A DNA stretch of 64,000 nt from contig NZ_CP009110.1 in the NCBI RefSeq assembly GCF_000739085.1, positions 930,001-994,000 of the forward strand. The letters run 5' to 3'. Within the stretch, counting starts at the first letter, position 1. Every line of letters begins with the position of its first letter. The translations under genes were made by a program, and so were the position numbers. The notes below the pieces were generated by a model. That model was not told the DNA's origin, did not search any database, and saw only the letters and a list, made by a program, of their open reading frames with translations. Source of the DNA: Amycolatopsis methanolica 239. GTDB lineage: Bacteria; Actinomycetota; Actinomycetes; Mycobacteriales; Pseudonocardiaceae. Below are positions 43,843 through 53,083 of the stretch, in pieces.

Positions 43843-44637
43843 CTATTCGAGCGCGGCCCACTCGGCGATCGCACTGAGGATCGCCACGCTGGGGAAACCG
43901 CCGTGCTCAGCGGCCCACAACCAGTTGTCCACGGCCCGCACGAGCGTCCACGCGCGGGCGCGGTCCGGGTCCAGCCCGGCGGTCGGCACACGCATCCGTT
44001 CTTCCACTGTGGACTCTCCGAACCGGTTCCACAGCAGGGGGATCAGGCCGAACGAGAACATCCTTGCCGGGACATGGGAACCGTGGCTGGTGATCGACCC
44101 TCAGCCGATCGCCGGGGACCCGGAGGCGGCGTCGAGCAACCGCTTCGGCACGGGCCCGCCCAGCCGTGTCCAATCGGCGGGCATCTCCTCGGCGAACCGG
44201 ACCGCCTCGTCGCGCAGCGTGCGGCCGAGCGGGGGAGCGGGGACGGTCAGCCGGTGCAGCAGGCCGCGCGTGGTCTCCAGCGCCTTGTCCAGCGGCTCGG
44301 TGAGCAGTGGGCGGGACGCGTCCAGCCGCTCCAGCAGCAGCGCGCCGCGGGCGCTTTCCAGCAGCCGCACGGCTCCCCGGCCGTCCCAGGCGGACAACGC
44401 CATCGGCTCGTCGCGGGTGCCGTCGTCCTGCCAGGCGAGATTCAGCACGAGCGGTTCGCCGTCGCGGCGCACCGGGAACACCAGCGCGGTGTACCCGTGC
44501 CACGGCGGGCCCTCGATCACCAGCCCCCACCGGCGGCAGCACCAGGCCACCAGGTCCGGCAGCGCGGCCAGCCACGGCCGCACCACGTCGCCCTCGTTGT
44601 CGATCAGCCGTTGTGAAAACTCCCCCGGTACCCGCAC
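43843..44637 (-). pseudogene. Streptomycin/hydroxyurea kinase-like pseudogene with inverted segment
   Basis: The N-terminal part (44637 down to about 44126) resembles aminoglycoside 6-phosphotransferase/hydroxyurea kinases (PALPDLVAWCCRRW-like start, PVPKRLLDAA). The C-terminal part (from about 44053 down to 43843) continues as FGLIPLLWNRFGEST. Between them, 72 bp (44054-44125) are inverted: on the plus strand they read ENILAGTWEPWLVIDPQPIA then GDPE, the missing core of the same family. The catalytic HGDLH loop, about 20 codons, is gone. The gene therefore cannot make an active kinase. Confidence 0.85.
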
Positions 44638-44727
44638 CTCACCGAGCCTGCCAGTGATCGGGCACTTCCCAACCGGTGTGACGGGGGTAACATCACGTCA
44701 AGGGACACGCACCCCCCGGGAGCCGCC

Positions 44728-45558
44728 ATGCTGGCTGAAATCGTCTCCATAGTCGCGGCCGTGGGAGTCACCGGGCTCGCCATGAGCGTTCGCGTCGTGA
44801 AGCAGTACGAGCGCGGGCTGATCTACCGCTTCGGCCGGGTCTCCTCGGCCATCCGGGAGCCCGGCCTGACCATGCTGATGCCGATCGCGGACCGGCTGCA
44901 GAAGGTGAACATGCAGATCGTCACCCTGCCGGTGCCCGCGCAGGAGGGCATCACGCGGGACAACGTGACGGTCCGCGTCGACGCGGTCGTGTACTTCAAG
45001 GTCATCGACCCTGTGGTCGCCGCGGTCAACGTGCAGGACTACCGGTTCGCCGTCGGGCAGGTGGCCCAGACCTCGCTGCGCTCCATCATCGGCAAGAGCG
45101 ACCTGGACGACCTGCTGTCCAACCGTGAGCGGCTCAACCAGGGGCTCGAGCTGATGATCGACAGCCCGGCGCTGGACTGGGGCGTGCACATCGACCGCGT
45201 GGAGATCAAGGACGTCGCGCTGCCCGAGTCGATGAAGCGGTCGATGTCGCGCCAGGCCGAGGCCGAACGCGAGCGCAGGGCGCGGGTCATTTCCGCCGAC
45301 GGCGAGCTGCAGGCGTCCCACAAGCTGTCCGAGGCGGCGGGCGTCATGGCCGACACCCCCGCGGCGCTGCAGTTGCGCCTGCTGGAGACGGTGGTGCAGG
45401 TGGCGGCGGAGAAGAACTCCACCCTGGTGCTGCCGTTCCCCGTGGAGCTGCTCCGCTTTCTCGAACGGAGCACCGCCCAGCCGGGGAACGTGAGCGAGCA
45501 GCCCGCGAACGGGCAGGCGCCGATCCCGAGGCAGTCGGAGGAGTCCGCCCCCGGGTGA
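44728..45558 (+). CDS. Slipin / SPFH (stomatin-prohibitin) membrane protein
   Basis: The product is 276 aa. An N-terminal membrane helix (about 2-20) is followed by the SPFH domain starting VVKQYERGLIYRFGRV and containing ITRDNVTVRVDAVVYFKVID. A helical oligomerisation region (SRQAEAERERRARVISADGE) and a proline-rich tail complete it. Slipins form large membrane rings that organise proteases or lipids. No NfeD partner gene is adjacent. ATG 44728 starts 90 bp from the divergent kinase pseudogene. Confidence 0.9.
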   Translation: MLAEIVSIVAAVGVTGLAMSVRVVKQYERGLIYRFGRVSSAIREPGLTMLMPIADRLQKVNMQIVTLPVPAQEGITRDNVTVRVDAVVYFKVIDPVVAAVNVQDYRFAVGQVAQTSLRSIIGKSDLDDLLSNRERLNQGLELMIDSPALDWGVHIDRVEIKDVALPESMKRSMSRQAEAERERRARVISADGELQASHKLSEAAGVMADTPAALQLRLLETVVQVAAEKNSTLVLPFPVELLRFLERSTAQPGNVSEQPANGQAPIPRQSEESAPG

Positions 45559-45634
45559 GGCGCGCCATATGCGGGAAGGCGGAACGGGGACCATACTCGC
45601 CGGTAATTCCGCCCGCTGACACAGGAGTCGCCCC

Positions 45635-46831
45635 ATGGCCCGTCTGGCCCAGACCGCCGGTCTCACCGACGTGCAGTCGGAGATCCTGTCCACGGTTCGC
45701 TCGTTCGTGGACAAGGAGATCATCCCGCACGCCCAGGAGCTGGAGCACGCGGACGCCTACCCGGCGGACATCGTCGAGGGCATGAAGGAGATGGGCCTGT
45801 TCGGGATCACGATCCCGGAGGAGTACGGCGGGCTGGGGGAGTCGCTGCTGACCTACGCGCTCGTGGTCGAGGAGATCGCGCGCGGCTGGATGAGCGTGTC
45901 GGGTGTCATCAACACGCACTTCATCGTGGCGCACATGATCTCCCGGCACGGCACGCCGGAGCAGAAGCAGAAGTACCTGCCGAAGATGGCGGCGGGCGAG
46001 GTCCGCGGTTCGTTCTCGATGTCCGAGCCCGACCTCGGCTCGGACGTGGCGGCCATCAAGACCCGCGCGCGGCGGGACGGGGACGACTACGTCATCGACG
46101 GGTCGAAGATGTGGCTGACCAACGGCGGCTCGTCGAACCTGATCGCGCTGCTGGTGCGCACCGACGAGGGTGCGGAGAAGGCGCACCAGAACCTGACGAC
46201 GTTCCTGGTGGAGAAGCCGGAGGGCTTCGGCGAGGTCGCGCCGGGGCTGACCATCCCCGGCAAGATCGACAAGATGGGTTACAAGGGCGTCGACACCACC
46301 GAGGCGGTGTTCGACGGCTTCCGCATCCCGGCCGCGCAGGTTCTCGGCGAGGCGCCGGGCAGGGGCTTCTCGTTCATGATGGACGGCATCGAGGTCGGCC
46401 GGGTGAACGTGGCGGCGCGGGCGTGCGGCATCGCGATCCGGGCGTTCGAGCTGGCGGTGGAGTACGCGCAGCAGCGCAAGACGTTCGGCAAGCCGATCGC
46501 CCAGCACCAGGCCATCGCGTTCAAGCTCGCGGAGATGGCCACCAAGGTCGAGGCGGCGCACCTGATGATGGTCAACGCGGCGCGGCTGAAGGACACCGGC
46601 GAGCGCAACGACGTGGCGGCGGGCATGGCCAAGCTCATCGCGTCCGAGTACTGCGCCGAGGTCACCCAGGAGGCCTTCCGCATCCACGGCGGTTACGGCT
46701 ACAGCAAGGAGTACGAGATCGAGCGCCTGATGCGGGAGGCGCCGTTCCTGCTCATCGGCGAGGGCACCAGCGAGATCCAGAAGACGATCATCAGCCGCGG
46801 CTTGCTGCGCGAGTACCAGTCCCGCTCCTGA
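45635..46831 (+). CDS. Acyl-CoA dehydrogenase
   Basis: The 398-aa flavoprotein has the three-domain fold: an alpha N-domain to about 130, a beta domain with FSMSEPDLGSDVAAIKTRAR, and a C-domain with EYAQQRKTFGKPIAQHQAIA. HGGYGYSKEYEIERLMRE contains the glutamate expected to act as base near residue 364. It oxidises acyl-CoA at C2-C3 in fatty or branched-chain acid breakdown. ATG 45635 has CAGGAG upstream. A perfect hairpin follows the stop. Confidence 0.93.
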   Translation: MARLAQTAGLTDVQSEILSTVRSFVDKEIIPHAQELEHADAYPADIVEGMKEMGLFGITIPEEYGGLGESLLTYALVVEEIARGWMSVSGVINTHFIVAHMISRHGTPEQKQKYLPKMAAGEVRGSFSMSEPDLGSDVAAIKTRARRDGDDYVIDGSKMWLTNGGSSNLIALLVRTDEGAEKAHQNLTTFLVEKPEGFGEVAPGLTIPGKIDKMGYKGVDTTEAVFDGFRIPAAQVLGEAPGRGFSFMMDGIEVGRVNVAARACGIAIRAFELAVEYAQQRKTFGKPIAQHQAIAFKLAEMATKVEAAHLMMVNAARLKDTGERNDVAAGMAKLIASEYCAEVTQEAFRIHGGYGYSKEYEIERLMREAPFLLIGEGTSEIQKTIISRGLLREYQSRS

Positions 46832-46837
46832 GGGCAC

Positions 46838-46861
46838 GGCCCGCCCATCCGTGGGCGGGCC
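46838..46861. terminator. Terminator hairpin after acyl-CoA dehydrogenase
   Basis: GGCCCGCCCA (46838-46847) pairs perfectly with TGGGCGGGCC (46852-46861) across the loop TCCG, 7 bp after the stop codon. It probably ends this gene and, from the other side, the convergent pseudogene. Confidence 0.8.
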
Positions 46862-46862
46862 G

Positions 46863-47303
46863 CTACGCCTTCGCGACCATCGACAGCCCGTCCGTCGCGA
46901 GGGCGAACACCCGGACGAGCGCCCGCGGACCGCGGAGTCGCGGTCGAGCCGCTCGAGCGAGGCGAACCGTTCGGGAGCGAGGTCGACCGTGACGATCCCA
47001 CCGGTCCCAGCGCGATCCGCGGCCGCGAACAGCGCCAGGCACCGGTGGCCCGCACGCTCCCGCCGCGCTCCTCGCGCATCAGCGACTGCAGGAGCACGGC
47101 TCCCGGCCGGATCTGGCCGCGGAGCGCCTCGACGGAGCTCCACCGGGTCGCGAAACCCCGGGACTCCGCCTCCGCCTGGATTTCGAGCAGTGTTCCGAAG
47201 CTGATTCGCACACGCGGAAGTCGGCGTCGGCCGAGTCGATCAAGGGCACCGGTGCATCATCCCCGCCGAAGGCAGTCGGAGTGTCGGGTTCGCGTGGTTT
47301 CAT
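46863..47303 (-). pseudogene. Small hypothetical gene with three apparent frameshifts
   Basis: Piecing three frame changes together gives one continuous protein: MKPREPDTPTAFGGDDAPVP and SADADFRV, then RISFGTLLEIQAEAESRGFA and SLMREERGG, then RCLALFAAADRAGTGGIVTV and ERFASLERLDRDSAVR, then RALVRVFALATDGLSMVAKA and stop at 46863. Shifts fall near 47209, 47045 and 46925 and each looks like one missing base (or two extra). Each piece has host-like coding. It is therefore a decayed gene, or a poorly sequenced one. The family is unrecognised. Confidence 0.65.
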
Positions 47304-47347
47304 AGGGGTTGGCAGGATGAAGTCACTCGATCACTACGACAGCACAG

Positions 47348-47884
47348 GTGATGACCGTGACCAGCCCGTTCTCCTCCGGCGGCCGTCAAGCACAGGGCCT
47401 GCCGCGCTTGCCGACGCCGCCCACGGGATGGCCGATCGGCTCCTACGCCACCTACCAGGAGGCGCAGCGGGCGGTCGACTACCTCGCTGACAACCAGTTC
47501 GCGGTCGAGGACGTGACCATCGTCGGCGTGGACCTGATGCTCGTCGAACGGGTGCTGGGCCGCCTGTCGTGGGGTCGGGTCCTCATGACGGGCGCGATCT
47601 CCGGCGCCTGGTTCGGCCTGTTCGTGGGTTTCCTGCTCGCCATGTTCGCCTCCGGCGCGGAGGTCACTTACCAGCCGATCCTGGTCGGCCTGGTGTCCGG
47701 TGTGCTGTTCGGCCTGGTGTTCGCGGCCATCAGCTACGCCTCCTCGCGCGGCCGTCGCGACTTCGCCTCGGCCAGCCAGCTCGTCGCCGGCCGCTACGAC
47801 GTCCTGTGCCAGCCGCGCAACGCGGAGCAGGGCCGTGACCTGCTGGCGAAGCTCGCGATGCGGCCATCCGGGTCATCGAGCTGA
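47348..47884 (+). CDS. General stress protein 17M-like membrane protein
   Basis: The product is 178 aa from GTG 47348; ATG 47351 and GTG 47357 are alternatives. A YflT/GSP17M-type N-domain (GSYATYQEAQRAVDYLADNQ, then VEDVTIVGVDL) precedes two membrane helices (MTGAISGAWFGLFVGFLLAM and LVGLVSGVLFGLVFAAISYA). It lies immediately before lpqY, as Rv1234 does. Related proteins are induced by heat or salt. Whether it interacts with the sugar transporter is unknown. Confidence 0.82.
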   Translation: MMTVTSPFSSGGRQAQGLPRLPTPPTGWPIGSYATYQEAQRAVDYLADNQFAVEDVTIVGVDLMLVERVLGRLSWGRVLMTGAISGAWFGLFVGFLLAMFASGAEVTYQPILVGLVSGVLFGLVFAAISYASSRGRRDFASASQLVAGRYDVLCQPRNAEQGRDLLAKLAMRPSGSSS

Positions 47885-47957
47885 ATCGTGACCTCCACCG
47901 CTTGCGGGCGGTGATCCCCGGGCATAGTTTGACTTCCCACCGATCGTGCGACCCGGG

Positions 47958-47985
47958 TTGACAGCCTCGGGTTGCTTGATTGCAT
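47958..47985 (+). promoter_or_regulatory. Putative sigma-70-like promoter of lpqY-sugABC
   Basis: TTGACA (47958-47963) is a perfect -35, followed after 16 nt by TTGCAT (47980-47985) as a fair -10. The inverted repeat GCACG-ACGG-CGTGC follows a few bases later and could be an operator. lpqY starts at 48042. Confidence 0.5.
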
Positions 47986-48041
47986 GCACGACGGCGTGCG
48001 GGGTGGGTCTCCCGCCGGCCGCGTGCCGAGGAGGAGGCCTG

Positions 48042-49358
48042 ATGGGGAACGGTACGAGCCGGGGCAGGCCGCCCGGCCGGATCGCAGCAGCGGTCGGCGT
48101 GAGCGTCCTGACCGCCGGTCTGGTGACCGCGTGCGGATCCGAAGAGGGGATCACGCTCAACCTGTACTACGCGCCGGAGGACACGTTCCAGACGGTCGTG
48201 GACAACTGCAACGCCAAGGCGGCGGGGCGCTACAACATCGTCTACAACAAACTGCAGCGCGGCGCCGACGACCAGCGGGTGCAGATGGCGCGCCGGCTCG
48301 CCGCCGGTGACGACGGCCTGGACATCCTGGGCCTCGACGTCACCTGGGTGCCGGAGTTCGCCGAGGCAGGCTGGGCCGAGGAGTGGACCGGCGCCAACCG
48401 CGACCAGGCCGAGGCGGGTGTGCTGCCCGGGCCGCTGGCCACCGCGACCTGGAACGGCAAGCTGTACGCCGCGACGAAGAACACCAACGTCCAGCTGCTC
48501 TGGTACGACGACCGCATCACGCCGCAGCCGCCCGAGACCTGGGACGAGATGATCGCCGAGGCCGAGCAGCTCAAGGCGGCGGGCAAGCCGCACAACATCC
48601 TGTTCACCGGCGCCCAGTACGAGGGCCTCGTGGTCATCTACAACACTCTCGTCGCCTCCGCGGGCGGGCACATCCTCTCCGACGACGGCAAGTCCGTGGT
48701 CATGGACGAGGGCGCGGTGCAGGCCCTGGAGATCCTGAAGCGGGTTACCTCCAGCGGCATCACCGACCCGTCGCTGACGAACATGAAGGAGGACGAGACC
48801 CGTCAGGCCTTCCAGCGCGGCAACGGCGCCTTCGAACTGAACTGGCCGTTCGTGTACGCGTCCTACGCGGAGGAGCAGCCGCAGGACCTGCCGCACTTCA
48901 AGTGGTCGACCTACCCGGCCGTCGATCCCGGCGTCCCGGCCCGCACCACGATCGGTGGCTACGACCTCGCCGTCAGCTCGACCTCGAAGCACAAGCCCGA
49001 GGCGTTCGAGGCGGCGCTGTGCCTGCGCAGCCAGGAGAACCAGAAGTTCTCCGCGCTCAACGACGGTGTGCCGCCGAGCATCGAGGCGCTCTACACCGAC
49101 GAGACCCCGCTCGACCCGACCAAGCCGGTCAACGCGGACGACAACCCGAGCATGGCGACCGCGTACCCGATGCGGGACGCGATCTTCGCCGCGCTCAAGG
49201 ATCCCGCGGTGCGCCCACTGACCCCGGCATACCAGAGCCTGTCGACCGTGATCTCCAAGGTGCTGTCGCCGCCGTCGGAGATCGACCCGCAGAAGACCGC
49301 CGAAGAGCTGCGCACCAAGCTGACCGACGCGCTGAACTCGAAAGGGGTGATCCCGTGA
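48042..49358 (+). CDS. lpqY: Trehalose ABC transporter substrate-binding lipoprotein
   Basis: The 438-aa product has a signal peptide with lipobox LVTACG, lipidated Cys31. It is followed by a type I extracellular sugar-binding fold (ITLNLYYAPEDTFQTVVDNC to QSLSTVISKVLSPP). ATG 48042 has GAGGAGG upstream; sequence before it is non-coding. It captures trehalose released at the cell surface in mycobacteria and delivers it to SugA/SugB. Its stop overlaps the sugA GTG by 4 nt. The orthology rests on order Rv1235-Rv1238 and length; binding of another disaccharide is possible. Confidence 0.9.
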   Translation: MGNGTSRGRPPGRIAAAVGVSVLTAGLVTACGSEEGITLNLYYAPEDTFQTVVDNCNAKAAGRYNIVYNKLQRGADDQRVQMARRLAAGDDGLDILGLDVTWVPEFAEAGWAEEWTGANRDQAEAGVLPGPLATATWNGKLYAATKNTNVQLLWYDDRITPQPPETWDEMIAEAEQLKAAGKPHNILFTGAQYEGLVVIYNTLVASAGGHILSDDGKSVVMDEGAVQALEILKRVTSSGITDPSLTNMKEDETRQAFQRGNGAFELNWPFVYASYAEEQPQDLPHFKWSTYPAVDPGVPARTTIGGYDLAVSSTSKHKPEAFEAALCLRSQENQKFSALNDGVPPSIEALYTDETPLDPTKPVNADDNPSMATAYPMRDAIFAALKDPAVRPLTPAYQSLSTVISKVLSPPSEIDPQKTAEELRTKLTDALNSKGVIP

Positions 49359-50302
49359 GCACGGTCGAGGACGTTTCCACGACGCCACAGACCACGGCGA
49401 AACCGGGGAAACCGGCCCTGAGCGAAGGGAAGCGGGCGGAGCGGCGGCTGGGCTGGCTGCTGTGCGCTCCCGCGGCCTTCGTGATGGTCGCGGTCACGGG
49501 TTACCCGATCGCGTACTCGATCTGGCTGTCCCTGCAGCGGTACGACCTGCGGTTCCCGAACGACACCGAGTTCGTCGGCCTCGCGAACTACGCGGCCGTG
49601 CTGTCGGACTCCTACTGGTGGACGGCGTTCGCCACGACCGTGGTGCTCACCGTGGTCTCGGTGGCCATCGAGCTGGTGCTCGGCATGCTGCTGGCGCTGA
49701 TCATGCACCGCACGCTCGTCGGGCGGGGTCTGGTGCGCACGGTGGCGCTGATCCCGTACGGGATCGTGACCGTGGTCGCCGCGTTCTCCTGGTACTACGC
49801 GTGGACCCCGGACACCGGGTACCTGGCGAACATCCTGGCCGGGGATTCGGCGCCGCTGACGCAGTACCTGCCGTCGATGGCGATCATCATCCTGGCCGAG
49901 GTGTGGAAGACGACACCGTTCATGGCGCTGCTGCTGATGGCCGGGCTCGCGCTGGTGCCGGACGACCTGCTCAAGGCCGCCGCCATGGACGGCGCCAACG
50001 GGTGGCAGCGGTTCATCAAGGTGATGGTGCCGGTGATGAAGCCGGCGATCCTGGTGGCGCTGCTGTTCCGCACGCTCGACGCGTTCCGCATCTTCGACAA
50101 CATCTACGTGCTCACCGGCGGTCAGAACGACACGTCGTCGGTGTCCATGCAGACCTACAACAACCTGATCAAGGGGCTGAACCTCGGCATCGGCTCGACG
50201 ATGTCCGTGCTCATCTTCATCACGGTCGCGATCATCGCGTTCATCTTCATCAAGCTGTTCGGCACCGCGGCGCCGGGCAGTGACCAAGGGGGGAAGCGCT
50301 GA
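49355..50302 (+). CDS. sugA: Trehalose ABC transporter permease SugA
   Basis: The 315-aa inner-membrane subunit has about six helices starting with [20 protein letters not shown]. The EAA loop that docks on the ATPase is [20 protein letters not shown]. The cytoplasmic N-terminus of about 35 residues is hydrophilic. GTG 49355 overlaps the lpqY stop (GTGA), and the stop shares one base with the sugB ATG. It forms a heterodimeric channel with SugB. Confidence 0.92.
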   Translation: MSTVEDVSTTPQTTAKPGKPALSEGKRAERRLGWLLCAPAAFVMVAVTGYPIAYSIWLSLQRYDLRFPNDTEFVGLANYAAVLSDSYWWTAFATTVVLTVVSVAIELVLGMLLALIMHRTLVGRGLVRTVALIPYGIVTVVAAFSWYYAWTPDTGYLANILAGDSAPLTQYLPSMAIIILAEVWKTTPFMALLLMAGLALVPDDLLKAAAMDGANGWQRFIKVMVPVMKPAILVALLFRTLDAFRIFDNIYVLTGGQNDTSSVSMQTYNNLIKGLNLGIGSTMSVLIFITVAIIAFIFIKLFGTAAPGSDQGGKR

Positions 50303-51144
50303 TGGTGATGGGCGGAGCGGTTACCACCGGCCGCAGGACGAGATGGACCCTCATCGACATCCTGGTGGTGGTCTACGCGCTGGTGCCGGTGCTGTGGATC
50401 CTGTCGCTGTCGTTGAAGACCAAGGACACCATCGACGACGGGAAGTTCATCCCGCGGTCGTGGACCCTGCAGAACTACGCGGACATCTTCCAGACCCTGG
50501 ACTTCGTGCGGGCGCTGATCAACTCGATCGGCATCTCGCTCATCGCGACGCTGATCGCGGTGGTCCTGGGGATGATGGCGGCGTACGCGATCGCGCGGCT
50601 GGACTTCCCCGGCAAGCGGCTGCTGGTCGGGATCTCGTTGCTGATCGCGATGTTCCCCCAGGTGTCGCTGGTGAGCCCGCTGTTCAACATCGAACGGACG
50701 CTGGGGCTGTTCGACACGTGGGCCGGCCTGATCCTGCCGTACATCACGTTCGCGCTGCCGCTGGCGATCTACACGCTGTCCGCGTTCTTCCGCGAGATCC
50801 CGTGGGAGCTGGAGAAGGCGGCCAAGATGGACGGCGCCACGCCGGGCCAGGCGTTCCGCCGGGTCATCGCGCCACTGGCGGCGCCCGGCGTGTTCACCAC
50901 CGCGATCCTGGTGTTCATCTTCTGCTGGAACGACTTCCTGTTCGCCATCTCGCTGACCTCGACCAACGCGTCGCGGACGGTGCCGGCGGCGTTGTCGTTC
51001 TTCACCGGGGCCTCGCAGTTCGAGGACCCGACCGGGACGATCTGCGCCGCCGCGGTCGTGATCACCATCCCGATCATCCTGTTCGTGTTGTTCTTCCAGC
51101 GCCGCATCGTCGCGGGGCTGACCTCCGGTGCGGTGAAGGGGTAG
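50302..51144 (+). CDS. sugB: Trehalose ABC transporter permease SugB
   Basis: The 280-aa product has six helices from [20 protein letters not shown] to [13 protein letters not shown]. The EAA loop is [20 protein letters not shown]. The short C-terminus TSGAVKG is typical of this permease subfamily. ATG 50302 overlaps the sugA stop by one base. SugC follows after 5 bp. Confidence 0.92.
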   Translation: MVMGGAVTTGRRTRWTLIDILVVVYALVPVLWILSLSLKTKDTIDDGKFIPRSWTLQNYADIFQTLDFVRALINSIGISLIATLIAVVLGMMAAYAIARLDFPGKRLLVGISLLIAMFPQVSLVSPLFNIERTLGLFDTWAGLILPYITFALPLAIYTLSAFFREIPWELEKAAKMDGATPGQAFRRVIAPLAAPGVFTTAILVFIFCWNDFLFAISLTSTNASRTVPAALSFFTGASQFEDPTGTICAAAVVITIPIILFVLFFQRRIVAGLTSGAVKG

Positions 51145-51149
51145 CGCCA

Positions 51150-52331
51150 ATGGCTGAGATCGTGCTGGACAAGGTGAGCAAGCGCTATCCGGACGGTGCG
51201 CTCGCCGTGTCCGAAGTGGACCTGCAGGTCGCCGACGGCGAGTTCATCATCCTGGTCGGTCCGTCCGGGTGCGGGAAGTCGACCACGCTGAACATGGTGG
51301 CGGGGCTGGAGGACATCTCCTCGGGCGAGCTGCGCATCGACGGCGAGCGGATGAACGAGAAGGCGCCGAAGGACCGGGACATCGCGATGGTATTCCAGTC
51401 CTACGCGCTGTACCCGCACATGAGCGTGCGGGAGAACATGGCCTTCCCGCTGCGGCTGGCCAAGGTGGACGATGCGACGGTCAAGGCGAAGGTCGAGGAG
51501 GCCGCCGAGATCCTGGACCTGACGCAGCACCTGGACCGCAAACCGTCCAACCTGTCCGGTGGTCAGCGGCAGCGGGTGGCGATGGGACGCGCGATCGTGC
51601 GCAGCCCCAAGGCGTTCCTGATGGACGAGCCGCTGTCCAACTTGGATGCGAAGCTGCGCGGGCAGATGCGGACGTCGGTGTCGAAGTTGCAGCGCCAGCT
51701 CGGCACCACCACGTTGTACGTCACGCACGACCAGACGGAGGCCATGACGCTGGGCGACCGGGTCGTGGTGCTGCGGGCGGGGTATGTGCAGCAGATCGGT
51801 TCGCCGCAGTTCCTCTACGACCACCCGACCAACCTGTTCGTCGCCGGGTTCATCGGGTCGCCGTCGATGAACTTCGTGCCGGCCACGCTGGAGGAGGGGA
51901 GCCTGAAGAGCGCACTGGGCACGGTCCAGCTGCCGGACCGGTTGCGGCGGCTGGCGGAGGAGGCCGGTGCGCCGCGTGAGGTGATCGCGGGCATCCGGCC
52001 GGAGCACTTCGAGGACGCCGGGCTGCTGGAGGAGTCCGCCCGCGCCGGCGGTTGCGTGTTCAGCGCCCACGTCGACGTGCTGGAGTCGATGGGCTCGGAG
52101 AAGTACGCGTATTTCACGGTCGAGGGCGAGCTGGCCACGACGTCGGAGCTGGCCGAGCTGGCGGCGGACGCCGGAGCGGACGACGTGCCGGGCGGCGGAG
52201 CCTCCATCACGGCCCGGTTGTCCCCCGCGTCGGGCGCCCGGGAGGGCGGCACGCTCGACGTGTGGTTCGACGTGCAGAAGGTCCAGCTGTTCGACCCGGC
52301 GTCGGGGAAGAACCTGACCTACGAGGGCTGA
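51150..52331 (+). CDS. sugC: Trehalose ABC transporter ATPase SugC
   Basis: The product is 393 aa, as in M. tuberculosis. Walker A GPSGCGKS is at 37-44, the Q-loop in VFQSYALYPHM, the signature LSGGQ at 135-139, Walker B ending in D159-E160 (MDEPLSNLDAKL) and the switch histidine in VTHDQTEAM. The C-terminal regulatory/TOBE part (about 240-393) is typical of MalK/UgpC-like ATPases. A 16-bp hairpin follows the stop. Confidence 0.94.
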   Translation: MAEIVLDKVSKRYPDGALAVSEVDLQVADGEFIILVGPSGCGKSTTLNMVAGLEDISSGELRIDGERMNEKAPKDRDIAMVFQSYALYPHMSVRENMAFPLRLAKVDDATVKAKVEEAAEILDLTQHLDRKPSNLSGGQRQRVAMGRAIVRSPKAFLMDEPLSNLDAKLRGQMRTSVSKLQRQLGTTTLYVTHDQTEAMTLGDRVVVLRAGYVQQIGSPQFLYDHPTNLFVAGFIGSPSMNFVPATLEEGSLKSALGTVQLPDRLRRLAEEAGAPREVIAGIRPEHFEDAGLLEESARAGGCVFSAHVDVLESMGSEKYAYFTVEGELATTSELAELAADAGADDVPGGGASITARLSPASGAREGGTLDVWFDVQKVQLFDPASGKNLTYEG

Positions 52332-52342
52332 GCACTCCGTTC

Positions 52343-52384
52343 GGGCCGGAGCGCCACTGTCACCCGCGAGTGGTGCTCCGGCCC
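52343..52384. terminator. Strong terminator hairpin after sugC
   Basis: GGGCCGGAGCGCCACT (52343-52358) pairs with AGTGGTGCTCCGGCCC (52369-52384) over 16 bp with one G-U pair and a 10-nt loop, 11 bp after the sugC stop. It separates the importer from the toxin-antitoxin-like genes. Confidence 0.8.
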
Positions 52385-52400
52385 GTTCTCGGCTTGATCC

Positions 52401-52426
52401 GACAGCATGGTTGCTAGCATGCTGTC
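52401..52426. promoter_or_regulatory. Operator inverted repeat abutting the antitoxin start
   Basis: GACAGCATG (52401-52409) and CATGCTGTC (52418-52426) are perfect 9-bp arms with an 8-bp spacer, ending at the base before ATG 52427. TAGCAT (52415-52420) stands as a -10 exactly where a leaderless message would begin at the ATG. TTGATC (52394-52399) may be the -35. This fits autoregulation by a ribbon-helix-helix antitoxin. Confidence 0.8.
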
Positions 52427-52732
52427 ATGAGTCAGGTCAGCTGGCGCGCCGCCGACGAACTGGTGCATCGGGTCCGGCAGGCCGCGGCTCAACGGGGGGA
52501 AAGCATGAACGAGTTCATCACGCGCGTCCTCGACGCGGCGACGGATCCGGATCTGGCGGGCGACGAGAACGCCCGGCTGCGCGAACGCCTCCGCCGGGCC
52601 GGGCTGCTGTGGGAACCCGAAACGCCGACCACGCGCCCCGACCCGGCCGCGGTGACCGCCGCGGCCCGCCGCGCGGCCGCGAGCGGCCCTTTGGCTGCCG
52701 ACTTGATCAGGGAAGAACGCGGCCGGCGGTGA
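52427..52732 (+). CDS. VapB-like ribbon-helix-helix antitoxin
   Basis: The product is 101 aa. The N-terminus VSWRAADELVHRVRQAAAQR and GESMNEFITRVLDAA have the strand-helix-helix pattern of RHH DNA-binding antitoxins. The basic C-terminal half (RLRERLRRAGLLWEP, LIREERGRR) would wrap the toxin. The start follows a perfect operator with no room for a ribosome site, so leaderless translation is likely. A PIN-domain gene follows, but unusually 351 bp later. The family assignment of the N-domain is from pattern only. Confidence 0.78.
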   Translation: MSQVSWRAADELVHRVRQAAAQRGESMNEFITRVLDAATDPDLAGDENARLRERLRRAGLLWEPETPTTRPDPAAVTAAARRAAASGPLAADLIREERGRR

Positions 52733-53083
52733 GGGGTTTCGCGGTGGCCGGGGACGTTGGGCGAGTTGGGGGTCCGCGACCGGCGCGAAGGCCCGTGCGG
52801 CTGGTGTCTGTGTCCAGCGGTGTCCGTCCGGCTGCGTGGGCAGGCCGGGCGGCTGGGCGCGCCCGCGCGCGGAGGCGGCATCCGGCGCTGGACCGCCGTT
52901 CGGGGATGTTGGCTGGGGTGGCTGTGCTGCGGTTGGGCTTGGAGCCGCAGGGAGTGGGGCTGTGGTGATCGGCGTGCCCGAGCGCGGTTGGCCGGCGGGG
53001 CGTGCCGCCCGGGCGGACGGAGCACTGGCCGGACGGCCGCCGGTCACCCGCGTGAGCGTGCTCTTCTGGAAGCGCGGCGCACG
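52733..53083. other. Unexplained 351-bp G-rich spacer inside toxin-antitoxin pair
   Basis: No gene is supported here. The plus strand is G-rich (GGTTGGGCTTGGAGCC, GGGGATGTTGGCTGGGG). Open frames on both strands have low-complexity, non-host codon patterns. VapB/VapC genes normally touch or overlap. The stretch could be a decayed or inserted sequence, or a G-quadruplex-prone regulatory RNA; neither is shown. Confidence 0.5.
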
